A DNA stretch of 64,000 bases from Paenarthrobacter nitroguajacolicus (GTDB lineage: Bacteria; Actinomycetota; Actinomycetes; Actinomycetales; Micrococcaceae). The position numbers were made by a program, and so were the translations under genes. The stretch covers positions 1 to 64,000 of the forward strand of contig NZ_VNFK01000009.1 in the NCBI RefSeq assembly GCF_007786235.1, read 5' to 3'. The number at the start of each line of letters is the position of its first letter. Position 1 is the stretch's first letter. Positions 51,793-60,621 of the stretch are shown here, piece by piece. The notes under the pieces were generated by a model. It did not search any database, was not told where the DNA came from, and saw only the letters and a list, made by a program, of their open reading frames with translations.

Positions 51793-52707
51793 ATGAAACT
51801 GTTGCTCTTTGGGCTGCTGAGCGCCCTATGCCTCCTTCGGATCCCCTCGGTGGTCAAGGTCGCGGAATCCCGGGCCTCGTGGGTGGCATCGATCTTCGGG
51901 CTCGCGGCACTCTATGTTTTGGGAACGGTTACACCGTTGGAGGATATTGACCGCTACCTCGGTGGCATCAATGTGACGAACCTGCTCCAGGCCGTCTTCG
52001 CGCTCCTGGCAATCTTCTTCTTCAATGACAGCGTGCGGCGTCTGGCGAACGTACCCATAGTCAGATGGACCTATTACGCGCCGTTGCTGAGCATTCCCAT
52101 CATGGTTGCCAGCTTCAGCCTGATTCAGGACAAAGCTCCAACGGCCGCGGACTTCATCGATACCCGCATGGACCAGCTCGCTACCGCCGTGTACAGCGGC
52201 ATATACATGCTCGCGCTGTTGTTCACCGTCCTCAGGATCATCTACATGCTTCGGCACAAAGCCAAGGGACTGTACGCCACATTCTCAGCGGGCCTGCTGG
52301 TGGTTGCGGCCGCCGTTTCGTGCCACATCACATACGTGGTGCTGTTCTATTTCTCGCCCTGGGACGCCCTAGCCCGGGATATCGGTGCCTGGTTTGACCG
52401 CCTTTTCTATGTAGGCCTTTCAGTGACCGCCGCGGGATGGTTGATTCTCTTCCTGTCGAAGCAGCTGCCCAGATTGCATCTCTGGATGATCGATGCTCTG
52501 TGGCTGACCGCTTTGAGGATGCGCGTCCGCGCCGATCGGTCACGAGTCAGTCCGGCCTGGGATCTCTTCAATGAAACGCTCGAAAACGGCGTCTACAAAA
52601 GCCTCATTGTGCTGCACAACTACGAGCGGGTGAACTTGATGGACTTTCCGGACTCTGTTCAAGGCAGGATCAGCCACATCGAAGCCAAGCTCGACGCGCG
52701 GACCTAG
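51793..52707 (+). CDS. 7TM membrane protein (MAB_1171c/DUF6545-like)
   Basis: A 304-residue protein with about 7 hydrophobic helices in the first 230 residues and a soluble C-terminal tail (RADRSRVSPAWDLFNETLENG, NYERVNLMDFPDSVQG). The family usually sits beside XRE and ImmA/IrrE genes in actinobacteria (recalled). It may sense a signal and control the peptidase. Its stop codon shares bases with the stop of the convergent hydrolase gene (CTAG at 52704-52707). Confidence 0.72.
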   Translation: MKLLLFGLLSALCLLRIPSVVKVAESRASWVASIFGLAALYVLGTVTPLEDIDRYLGGINVTNLLQAVFALLAIFFFNDSVRRLANVPIVRWTYYAPLLSIPIMVASFSLIQDKAPTAADFIDTRMDQLATAVYSGIYMLALLFTVLRIIYMLRHKAKGLYATFSAGLLVVAAAVSCHITYVVLFYFSPWDALARDIGAWFDRLFYVGLSVTAAGWLILFLSKQLPRLHLWMIDALWLTALRMRVRADRSRVSPAWDLFNETLENGVYKSLIVLHNYERVNLMDFPDSVQGRISHIEAKLDART

Positions 52708-53855
52708 CTCTGATCGGTCAAGATCGTGTTCCTGACCCAACTGGTCAGTTCGTTGGTGAAGGTAGAAGGCGAGGCGTTCCACTCCTGGGTGTGGTGTGCC
52801 TCGGGTAGTGAGATCAAGGTGACGGTGGCCGGATTCGCGCGTTGGAACGCGGCCGAGATCTCCCAAGGAACCTCTTGATCAGCGGTCGAGTGCAAGACCA
52901 GGGTAGGGACATCCACCCTGTTGGCTACGTCCACCCAATCGAGCGCATCGAAATCAATCGGTTCTTCCAGCCCGAGCATCCTCGCGAACACGGGGGCACC
53001 CAACAGGCGCATAACAAGGCCGGCACCAACCGCCGGCACCCGGGCCCGCACTGCTCCTGCTGTAATGGCTTTCCGCCAGCTGGTGACGGGACCTACCAGG
53101 ACGAGCCCGACGATCCTGTCCCGGTGGGCGCTGCGCTCTGCCGTGAGCAGGGCCATGGTCCCACCCATGGACCAGCCGGAGAGTATGACGCGCTTGGCTC
53201 CATGAGCAACGGCATAGGACACGGCACTTTCCACGTCACGCCATTCCGTTTGCCCCAAGTGACTCGATTCCGCCTGGGGCGGGCTGACCTCGACGTCACT
53301 GCGAAATGTGGGAACCAGAGATGTGAATCCTAAGGAGCTGAATGCATGGACATCTCGGAACATGATCGAGCGGTCCGTCCAGCTGCCATGGATATGGATT
53401 ACCCACACGTCCTGATTTGCGGCCTCAAATAGCCATGCCGGCGCCGCACCGTACTCGGTGGGGACATCCACCTCTTGATAGTGACCGCGGACGGCAGCGG
53501 GCTCGAAGAAAACGTCGGGGGTCCAATCGACGATTGGGCCCAGACCACCCGGCGTGGAGCTTGACTGATCGAGCAGCCTTTCTACGAATTTTTGTTCCTC
53601 GTCGATCCGGGTGACCTCACCGACTCGCGTGTATTTGGCCGTCACGGGGTCGAACACGCCGAAGTCACCTGGGGCTTTGGTGTAGTCGTCCAAGTCAATG
53701 CGGACGCGACGTCCGCCGTCCACCATCTCTGCCCGGCGGTAGTCCTTTGGGCCTCGCTTGACGATTTTCCGGGCCATGACGACGGCGAACCCGGATAGCC
53801 CTGCGGCCGGCACAAGGAACGCCAAGCAGCTCAGGATGCGCCGTTTCGTCAGCAT
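52704..53855 (-). CDS. alpha/beta hydrolase, secreted or membrane-anchored
   Basis: A 383-residue serine hydrolase. The N-terminal 30 residues form an anchor or signal helix (ILSCLAFLVPAAGLSGFAVVMA). The nucleophile elbow is SGWSMGGTMALL, the oxyanion HGSW loop is VIHIHGSWTDRS, and PTLVLHSTADQEVP and PEAHHTQEW supply the Asp and His. The ATG at 53855 follows GGAGGACGAAGACCC. The gene converges with the 7TM gene. Substrate unknown; not clearly tied to transfer. Confidence 0.83.
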   Translation of the reverse strand: MLTKRRILSCLAFLVPAAGLSGFAVVMARKIVKRGPKDYRRAEMVDGGRRVRIDLDDYTKAPGDFGVFDPVTAKYTRVGEVTRIDEEQKFVERLLDQSSSTPGGLGPIVDWTPDVFFEPAAVRGHYQEVDVPTEYGAAPAWLFEAANQDVWVIHIHGSWTDRSIMFRDVHAFSSLGFTSLVPTFRSDVEVSPPQAESSHLGQTEWRDVESAVSYAVAHGAKRVILSGWSMGGTMALLTAERSAHRDRIVGLVLVGPVTSWRKAITAGAVRARVPAVGAGLVMRLLGAPVFARMLGLEEPIDFDALDWVDVANRVDVPTLVLHSTADQEVPWEISAAFQRANPATVTLISLPEAHHTQEWNASPSTFTNELTSWVRNTILTDQS

Positions 53856-54042
53856 TGGGTCTTCGTCCTCCAAGGCGGATCAAGGGGAAATGGGACCCAG
53901 ACATCGTAACGTCCCTTACTGCCTGGTGACGGCGTAAATCATGCTCACTACAGGCGTTGCACATGTTCACTACAGGCATGTAACGTGCTTAGTGAAACAA
54001 GAAGGTATTGCTATTTGACAAGGCTTGTTATGACTGCGGCGT

Positions 54043-54378
54043 TCATCTACCGCGGAGGTAGTTGACATAGGCAGGAAGCATCTCGAACTCCACGGCATCA
54101 ATATTGGCCTCGTACTTCACGCGCTTGCCATGCCGTTGACCTGCGGGGAAGTCGGCCGTGACGGCACCGGAAGCTTCGAGGGCTTCCAGGTGGTGTTGAA
54201 GACTGGGTCGGGTCAGCTTCCTGTTGTCGTCCAGGACAATCCCCTTGAGGATTTCGCCGGTGGTGCAGGGGCCGTTCTGATGCAGGTAACGCAGTATGGC
54301 CGCGTGGGCCCGATTTCCGAGAACTTCGATGGCTGCCTCAACCTCCTGCGGATGATTGGGCTGGATGAGGCGCGGCAT
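54043..54378 (-). CDS. winged-helix transcriptional regulator
   Basis: A 111-residue regulator. The HTH is IEVLGNRAHAAILRYLHQN, CTTGEILKGI, LTRPSLQHHLEALEASGAV, an ArsR/MarR-like winged helix without obvious metal ligands. The ATG at 54378 lacks a ribosome binding site (likely leaderless); a TTG at 54426 would lengthen it by 16 residues. It is divergent from the transfer operon, so it is a candidate regulator of transfer genes. Confidence 0.75.
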   Translation of the reverse strand: MPRLIQPNHPQEVEAAIEVLGNRAHAAILRYLHQNGPCTTGEILKGIVLDDNRKLTRPSLQHHLEALEASGAVTADFPAGQRHGKRVKYEANIDAVEFEMLPAYVNYLRGR

Positions 54379-54744
54379 GCGTCTATCTTGCCCGATTATT
54401 CGGATAGCTCTGAGTCGCAGATTCAAGTGTATCGCTAAATGATCAACTTTGAGCTACAGTCAAATTGTAGGCCTTATTCGAAAGAAGGAGGCGCAACGTC
54501 CTTCGGAAGGGGATCCTGCCGAAGGACGAGATGCGTCTCATGCTGACGATGTGACAAGCATCTTGGTTGGAGCGAGAGAAGAATGGCACGCCAGCGTCGA
54601 CTTGATTGTCAGTAGCTGGCAGTAGATAAGAAGCGATGCCCATGGGGGAGGGACAGGTTTTGAAGAACATGCTGCCGTTCGGTACACAGCGGCCGTTGAA
54701 CGCGTCACTGCCTAACTGCCGCAGGTACGTTCGGTGGTGAAGCG
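54379..54744. promoter_or_regulatory. upstream region of the transfer operon with hairpin
   Basis: This 366-bp divergent intergenic region holds a 9-bp stem (GTCCTTCGG/CCGAAGGAC, 54498-54506 and 54519-54527) with a 12-nt loop. AAGAAGGAGGCG precedes it and could be a ribosome binding site for a tiny leader frame, but none with a good start is seen. It may be a leader structure of the conjugation operon. Confidence 0.45.
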
Positions 54745-55818
54745 ATGACCGCCCGCAAAGTCATTACCGGCGCATCGATCGTTGCGCTGCTAACCGTTGG
54801 CCTTGTCACTGTTGTCCTGGATGACAGTGATCCGGCGCAGGCGGCATCATCGTGCGCGGCACCTGCGGGCGTAGCTGTTGGTCCTGCCCCTGCGGGGGGA
54901 GTGGCTGGCTTTGATGCTGAGCAGATGAAGAACGCCCAGGCGATCATGAACGCGGCCAAATCCCTGGGATTGCCCGTGGCAGCGCAGCTGATCGGGATCC
55001 AAACCGCAATCGGTGAATCCACACTCCGCGTCGTTGACTACGGGGACGGGGCAGGCCCGGATTCCCGTGGGCTGTTCCAGCAGCGTGCCAACGGCGCGTG
55101 GGGTTCCTATGCGGACCGGATGGACCCCACCATTTCGGCGACGAATTTCTTCAAAGCCCTCCAGCGTGTGGAGGGCTGGGAAACCCTCGAGCCGACAGTC
55201 GCCATTCACAGGGCACAGCGCAACGCGGACCCGAACCACTACACGAAGTTCCGTGCCCAGGCCACGGAGGTCTTCAAAGCCCTGGGTGGGGAGTCCGGCG
55301 CTGCGGTGGACCCGTCCGGTGTCTGCCCGGCTGAGGGCAACCAGGTTGTGGGGGATTTGGCCGGTAAGTGGGTCAAGCCCATGGAAGGGGCGATCAACAG
55401 CAGTGGCTACGGTCCCCGTCCGGCCCCGCCCGGCACTGCCGGGGGTGTGCTGGCGAACTTCCACTACGGCATTGACTTCGTTCATCCCGGAGGGCCGGGA
55501 ACGATCGTGGCCCTGACGGATATGAAGATCGTCAAGGTCCGCAATCTTGACGGCCTGTTCGGCACCGGTGTGACCGGCCAAACCGTTGACGGGAAGCTCA
55601 CCATCGGCATGTACCACATGGAGGCTGGCTCGGTGAAGGTCAAGGAAGGCGACACCGTGGCCGCCGGAACAGCGCTGGGCACCGAAGGCGCGACAGGCAA
55701 CGTCACCGGCCGCCACCTCCACATGGAGTTCTTCGCCGGCGCCTTGCCCAACCCTATGGTTCCGATCGATCCCACCATCGACCCGACCCCGATCATGAAA
55801 GAGAAAGGCATTCTCTGA
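54745..55818 (+). CDS. conjugation wall hydrolase (transglycosylase-like plus M23 peptidase)
   Basis: A 357-residue secreted protein, first gene of the transfer operon. A signal/anchor helix (about 8-27) is followed by a lytic-transglycosylase-like domain (about 55-185; LIGIQTAIGESTLRVVDY) and an M23 peptidase domain (about 215-345) with HYGIDF and GRHLHMEF supplying the zinc and catalytic His residues. It would open peptidoglycan for the transfer channel, like VirB1/TcpG-type proteins. GGTGGTGAAGCG precedes the ATG. The stop overlaps the next ATG (TGATG). Confidence 0.85.
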   Translation: MTARKVITGASIVALLTVGLVTVVLDDSDPAQAASSCAAPAGVAVGPAPAGGVAGFDAEQMKNAQAIMNAAKSLGLPVAAQLIGIQTAIGESTLRVVDYGDGAGPDSRGLFQQRANGAWGSYADRMDPTISATNFFKALQRVEGWETLEPTVAIHRAQRNADPNHYTKFRAQATEVFKALGGESGAAVDPSGVCPAEGNQVVGDLAGKWVKPMEGAINSSGYGPRPAPPGTAGGVLANFHYGIDFVHPGGPGTIVALTDMKIVKVRNLDGLFGTGVTGQTVDGKLTIGMYHMEAGSVKVKEGDTVAAGTALGTEGATGNVTGRHLHMEFFAGALPNPMVPIDPTIDPTPIMKEKGIL

Positions 55819-56351
55819 TGCGCAAGCACCTCGCACTCACAGCCGCACTTGCCGCCGCGCTCTCCCTGAGTGCCTGCGCCGGAAACGCGGGCACCGAACC
55901 GGCAGCCGATTCGACCCCCACTGTGAACACCGGACAGGCCGGCCAGGCGAGCCACCATGCCGACGATGGCCACGACCACGGCGCCGATGAGCACTACGGG
56001 GTCCCTGAAGTGACCTGGGACGCCGGCGCGGAGAAAGCGGTCAAGGCCACCGCAGCCAAGGTCATGGGCCTGTTCGCCCGCCCCGATGTTCCGGAGACAA
56101 CCTGGTTCGCTGACCTGGCCCCGCATCTGGCGCCAGAGTACGCCGAGGATGCGAAGTACATCGACCCGGCCCGGGTGCCCATCCGGAAGATCACGGACGG
56201 ACCAGCGATCAGCCGGGAGGCCGGCAACCCGATGACTGTCACGGCAACGTTCTCCACCGATGCGGGCCGCTGGACGATGCTCCTGCACCGCTCCGGGCAG
56301 CAGCAGCCTTGGCTGGTAACAGCCATATCCCCGCAAGACCCGACCTCATGA
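55818..56351 (+). CDS. transfer-operon lipoprotein
   Basis: A 177-residue lipoprotein with lipobox LSACAG (Cys about 20) and a His/Asp-rich stretch (SHHADDGHDHGADEHYG) after it. The remaining 120 residues look like a small conjugation-associated domain. It overlaps neighbours on both sides (ATGA type). Role in the channel is inferred from position. Confidence 0.7.
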   Translation: MRKHLALTAALAAALSLSACAGNAGTEPAADSTPTVNTGQAGQASHHADDGHDHGADEHYGVPEVTWDAGAEKAVKATAAKVMGLFARPDVPETTWFADLAPHLAPEYAEDAKYIDPARVPIRKITDGPAISREAGNPMTVTATFSTDAGRWTMLLHRSGQQQPWLVTAISPQDPTS

Positions 56352-57574
56352 ACCCAAAGACAGAACCTGAAACGAGCGAGAGGAACCATCCGATGAGCAC
56401 GAACTGGCAAGGAAGCGAACGGAAGAGCCGCGCACCCATCAGCCTGACCGACGCCGAACCCGAAGCAATCACAACCGACCCGGCCACGATCATCCACGCC
56501 GTACCGGACGCCGAACCGGACGCAGAGGAAACGAAGCCTGAGACGGTGGTGGATCACCGCGAAGCACCTTTGGTCAGCGGCCGCCGCAGCGCCGCTGTGC
56601 TCCGTAAGGAGAACGTGAACGACCAGCTGCCGCCGGCCACCGGATGGCAGGCATTCCTGCGGGCAGTCAGCTTCGGTCTGATCAGCCCCAAGGTAGGCGC
56701 GGCCGAGCTGGCACGCCGGGCGGACCTGTCCGCGATCCAGCGTGTGTACTCCCGTCCAATGCAGATCATGGTCGCCCAGCCCCTGGGCGGGGTGGGCAAG
56801 ACGATGTGCAGCGTCGGCTTGGGCTCCACGTTCGGGATCCACTCCGGCCAGCAGACGCTGGTGTGGGACAACAACGAGATGATGGGCACCGCCGGCGTCC
56901 GGACCAATGCGAACGACTCCACCCGCACCGTGTGGGATCTGCTGAACGTGCTGGAGTCCTTCGAGACCGTCACCGCCCGTAAGGGTGAACTGTCCTACTA
57001 CACCCGCCACCAGGGCAACAACCAGTTCTCCGTCCTGGTCGCGGACGAAGACGCGGACCGGATGAAGTCCATTGGTGCAGAGGAATTCAACCGCATCCAC
57101 ACCGTGGTGAGCCGTTTCTACGACACCATCATCGTGGACACCGGGAACAACACCCGCTCAGCGAACTGGCTTGCCTCGATCGAGGTCACCGACCAGCTGG
57201 TGATTCCTACAACGCTGAAGCGCAACGCTGTCGTCTCCGCGCTGCGGATGATCGAACAGCTCGAATCCATGTCCGAACGCACCGGCAACCCGCACTACAA
57301 AGACCTGGTGACCAACGCCGTCGTGCTGGTCACCCAGGGCGGCGGGGCTAAAGTCTCCGCAGCCGAGCAGGCAGAGCTTCGCGAGAATCTTGCCTCCGCG
57401 GTACGGGTGCTGATCGACATCCCGTACGACGGGGCGCTGGATACCGGCTCAATCATCGACTGGCAGCTCGTCGGTGACCCGGCCCGCCGCGCCTTCGAAC
57501 GTGCATCCGCGGAAATCGCTGAAGGCCTCTTGGCCGTTGACCGCGCCACCTCCACCAAAACCACCAACCGATAA
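56348..57574 (+). CDS. ParA/MinD-like ATPase of the transfer operon
   Basis: A 408-residue protein. An acidic, disordered N-terminal 100 residues is followed by a P-loop: VAQPLGGVGKTMCSVGL, then WDNNEMMGTAGVRTN and DTIIVDTGNNTRSANW as the switch and Walker B equivalents. Such ATPases occur in actinobacterial T4SS operons and may position the machinery. The ATG at 56348 overlaps the previous stop; an ATG at 56393 after GAGAGGAACC is an alternative start. Confidence 0.78.
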   Translation: MNPKTEPETSERNHPMSTNWQGSERKSRAPISLTDAEPEAITTDPATIIHAVPDAEPDAEETKPETVVDHREAPLVSGRRSAAVLRKENVNDQLPPATGWQAFLRAVSFGLISPKVGAAELARRADLSAIQRVYSRPMQIMVAQPLGGVGKTMCSVGLGSTFGIHSGQQTLVWDNNEMMGTAGVRTNANDSTRTVWDLLNVLESFETVTARKGELSYYTRHQGNNQFSVLVADEDADRMKSIGAEEFNRIHTVVSRFYDTIIVDTGNNTRSANWLASIEVTDQLVIPTTLKRNAVVSALRMIEQLESMSERTGNPHYKDLVTNAVVLVTQGGGAKVSAAEQAELRENLASAVRVLIDIPYDGALDTGSIIDWQLVGDPARRAFERASAEIAEGLLAVDRATSTKTTNR

Positions 57575-57587
57575 GGAACCGAGAATC

Positions 57588-57932
57588 ATGTTCAAGACCA
57601 TTGGCAACGAAATCATCATCCGCACAGCCGTGCCCCTGATCGACAACCCTCTGGATGGCGTAACACCCAGCATTGACGTTCTCGGCGTGAAATTCACCGG
57701 AGCTGTTCAAATGGTCCTCGGCGCACTCTGGGCGCTTGCCCTGATCCTCCTGGCTGGCATGTTCATCTGGAACCTCATGAAGTGGGGAATCGCCCGCAAC
57801 CGCGGCCACTCCGATGACATCGAAGACGGCGCAGCAGGGGCCAAGAAGACCGGTATCGCCTTCGGTGCCGCAGCTGGCGCAAGCGTCATCATCGGCGGCA
57901 TTCTCGCACTCGCCACGGCAGCAGGAGCCTAA
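57588..57932 (+). CDS. VirB2/pilin-like two-helix membrane protein
   Basis: A 114-residue protein with two hydrophobic helices (VLGALWALALILLAGMFIW and AAAGASVIIGGILALAT) separated by a short basic/acidic loop. Size, topology and location fit a VirB2- or TcpB-like subunit. AAGGAACC precedes the ATG. Confidence 0.7.
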   Translation: MFKTIGNEIIIRTAVPLIDNPLDGVTPSIDVLGVKFTGAVQMVLGALWALALILLAGMFIWNLMKWGIARNRGHSDDIEDGAAGAKKTGIAFGAAAGASVIIGGILALATAAGA

Positions 57933-57935
57933 CCC

Positions 57936-58718
57936 ATGCGGAAGCACTGGAAACTCCTCACAGCATTGGGGGCGGTGATCCTAGTTATCGCTGTGGCCGT
58001 CGTCCTGCTGAACCCACCAGCACCGGCAGCCAAACCGGATGATCCCGGTTCCCTGCAGGCATCCGGGAAGTTCGGGTTCCCCGTCTCCGGGATCAGGATC
58101 GGCGAGGGCGGGACTAAAACAGCCAGCGACGGAAAAACCATCACTGGCTACAACGGCAGCTGTGACTCAGCCGCCCAAGCAGCCGCCAACTACACCCACC
58201 TCATCAAAGACCTGAAACTTGATACGTGGGCACAGCAAAAGAAGACCCTCACTGAGGTAGGCAAGCCGGGTCCTTGGTTCGAGAGGATTACCTCTTCGAA
58301 CAACGTCCTCGCCGAAGCGAAGAGTCCGGTTCCTGGGTCCTTCGAAGGTGGGTGGTACTCGCGCACTGATGTGGCTGCTGGTGGCTTGTACCGGGTTGCC
58401 AGCTGCGACGAGAAGAAGAAAGCCGTAGTCCAGGTGTTTACTGGAGCCGTTTCCGCCAGAGTCAACAAGGCCGCGAACGGTGCCTTCCAAACTGTCACGT
58501 TTGAGCTGGTCTGGGATGGTGACTGGAAGATTTCCGACGCTGCAATTGTGCAAAGCGGCCAGGATTTCGAGGGCCGGGTCAAGGACAGCGGCCCTATGAG
58601 CGTTGGCACCAACATGGAGGACGAGGCCACACCGGTTCTGCGGGACGATCTGGTCAATGCCTTCTTCAAGGACATTAGCCGTGAGGGGTGGGTTGAGTAT
58701 GCGAACGCTAAGCGTTAG
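57936..58718 (+). CDS. membrane-anchored transfer protein (VirB8/TcpC-like position)
   Basis: A 260-residue protein with a short cytoplasmic N-terminus, one helix (about 8-27) and an extracytoplasmic domain rich in beta-strands (VVQVFTGAVSARVNKA, TVTFELVWDGDWKISD). Bitopic proteins with an NTF2-like domain play the VirB8/TcpC role in gram-positive systems. I do not see a diagnostic motif, so the call rests on topology and context. It starts 3 nt after the previous stop. Confidence 0.65.
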   Translation: MRKHWKLLTALGAVILVIAVAVVLLNPPAPAAKPDDPGSLQASGKFGFPVSGIRIGEGGTKTASDGKTITGYNGSCDSAAQAAANYTHLIKDLKLDTWAQQKKTLTEVGKPGPWFERITSSNNVLAEAKSPVPGSFEGGWYSRTDVAAGGLYRVASCDEKKKAVVQVFTGAVSARVNKAANGAFQTVTFELVWDGDWKISDAAIVQSGQDFEGRVKDSGPMSVGTNMEDEATPVLRDDLVNAFFKDISREGWVEYANAKR

Positions 58719-60594
58719 CAGGACGATCCGCCTGGTCGCCGTCTTTCTGGCGTTGTTCCTCAGCTTCGGTGTCGTCTTCGCCGGTCCTGCACAGGCAGCG
58801 GACGAAGTGAGCAAGTCGGAGAAGTTGAACGCGGACCAGCTCAAGCGCCTTGCTGGGCTGCCGGAGGACCAGCGAATAAAGATCAAAGACCGGCTAAACC
58901 AGGAACTCGGCAAGTCAGCCTGCGCCGATCCGTGGTTTTTCGGAGCCATGGGTGGCAGCAACTGTGAAAACGTTGCGGCCAAAGCGTTCGGTACCTTCCT
59001 GACCACGCCCGAGAAGTCCCTGGACTACGACGGCAGTAACACGGTTCCATTCTGCGCGGCGCTGTCCGGAGCTGGTGCGCCGGCATCAGCTACCGCGTGG
59101 TGCGCCCAAGGGTCCGTGTTTAACGAATTCGCTCCCATTGCCGGCGTGGTGATGCGGACGGCCATCTCGGCGATGCCGGGCGGTCAGGTCGTCCTGGGCA
59201 CGGTCGATACCGTGGCGTTCATCGCTAACGCGAAGGACGGGTTTGAGAAGTTCGCAAACACCGTTAAGGCCGAGGGCGTGAAGTCCACCAACGAGGTGTT
59301 GAACAACCTGTTGAAGGTCTCCGTGTTCGAGATTGATGACGGCTTCCGCGCGACGTGGGCGGTGTTCGCCGGGATCGGGATCCTGATCATGGGGCTGGTG
59401 TATTTCAAGCTCTGGAAAGACGTCGCTAACGAAGAGATCGATATGGACTCCGCCCGGACGTCGCTACTCTGGTACGGGCCGTTGTCCATGATCCTGGTGC
59501 TGTTCGGTCCTCCGATCGGCTACGTGATCAACGGATGGATGAGCGGTGTCACTGAAGGGATCACCTTCTGGACTTCCAGCAGGGTCACGGACTTCGGGGT
59601 CGCCATTTCCCGGTTCGCTTCCTACGAGTCCAGCGGCGCTTTCGGTCCCTTGGCGGCGGTCCTGCTGTTCGGTCTGCTGTTCATCGCAGCGTGGGCCATG
59701 CTCGGGTTGCTCGCCTTGCAGCCGCTCGCCCTGTACTTGCTGGGACTGGGCGTCGCGATCATGGTCGGATTCTTGATCCACCCGAAGTACCGCGAACGCG
59801 TAGGCAAGGTCGGCGCTCTGTGGCTCGGGATTTCCCTGTCGAAACCGTTGCTGCTTCTGCTCATGGGTGCAGTGTTCAGCTACATCGCCTCACGTCCGGC
59901 GTTCGTCGGTGAGGGCGTGGACGATGGCATGGTGAACGCGACGTCGGTGTTCCTGGCCGCGGCCGCGATGTGCCTTTTGGCTTTCGCGCTGCCGCTGCTT
60001 TACAAGTACGTGCCGATCCTGCCGTCATCCTCAAGCAATCTGGGTGAGGGCCGTCAGTCCGTCGCCGGGGCGGCCATGGTCGCCGGCGCCGGGGCAGCGA
60101 TCTCCTCCGCGATCCGGCAGAAGCGAACCGCCCAGGTTCAGTCCGGCACCCCCGGCGGCCGGAACGGGATTACCCCCGGTGGTGATCCAGGGTCGAACGG
60201 CTTGACCGGGCAGGCAACGCCTTCAGAAGGTCAGGGCACGTCAGGATCAGGACTTGGTTCCCAAGGAGCCGGGGTTTCTGGCCGCCGCAGTGCAGCTTCC
60301 CGGGTTCCCAACGAACAAGGCACATCTACAGGTCAGAGTGGTCAGGGCCAGCCGGAGACCCGCACGATCGGGGAGCTGCAAAAAGCCGACCGCGCCGGAA
60401 CCGGCGGAGCAAAGACAGCACAAGCTCTGAAAACCGGTGCCGGGGCAATGGGCCGGGGATCCGCAAAAGTCGCAGCCGGTGGCGCGACGGCGTTCCTGCT
60501 GGCAGGCAGGGAAGCGGCACGTCAAGCCTCCATGCGCGGCCAGCGCTCTGCCCGTTCGATGGCACCGGATACCGACCACATCAGTGGCCGGTAA
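58699..60594 (+). CDS. polytopic VirB6/TrbL-like transfer protein
   Basis: A 631-residue membrane protein. A signal peptide (about 8-33) is followed by an extracytoplasmic region with paired cysteines (ACADPWFFGAMGGSNC), 6-7 helices (about 210-470), and a Gly/Ser/Gln-rich C-terminal tail of about 160 residues. This architecture is that of VirB6/TrbL-type channel proteins. The ATG at 58699 overlaps the preceding gene by 20 nt. Confidence 0.75.
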   Translation: MRTLSVSRTIRLVAVFLALFLSFGVVFAGPAQAADEVSKSEKLNADQLKRLAGLPEDQRIKIKDRLNQELGKSACADPWFFGAMGGSNCENVAAKAFGTFLTTPEKSLDYDGSNTVPFCAALSGAGAPASATAWCAQGSVFNEFAPIAGVVMRTAISAMPGGQVVLGTVDTVAFIANAKDGFEKFANTVKAEGVKSTNEVLNNLLKVSVFEIDDGFRATWAVFAGIGILIMGLVYFKLWKDVANEEIDMDSARTSLLWYGPLSMILVLFGPPIGYVINGWMSGVTEGITFWTSSRVTDFGVAISRFASYESSGAFGPLAAVLLFGLLFIAAWAMLGLLALQPLALYLLGLGVAIMVGFLIHPKYRERVGKVGALWLGISLSKPLLLLLMGAVFSYIASRPAFVGEGVDDGMVNATSVFLAAAAMCLLAFALPLLYKYVPILPSSSSNLGEGRQSVAGAAMVAGAGAAISSAIRQKRTAQVQSGTPGGRNGITPGGDPGSNGLTGQATPSEGQGTSGSGLGSQGAGVSGRRSAASRVPNEQGTSTGQSGQGQPETRTIGELQKADRAGTGGAKTAQALKTGAGAMGRGSAKVAAGGATAFLLAGREAARQASMRGQRSARSMAPDTDHISGR

Positions 60595-60621
60595 GAGAAG
60601 TACGGCAAGGAGTAGGTAGTC

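Noticed and set aside
54443..54670. Minus-strand 75-codon frame upstream of the transfer operon
   Set aside because: It overlaps the divergent promoter region and hairpin, and has no domain or start signal.
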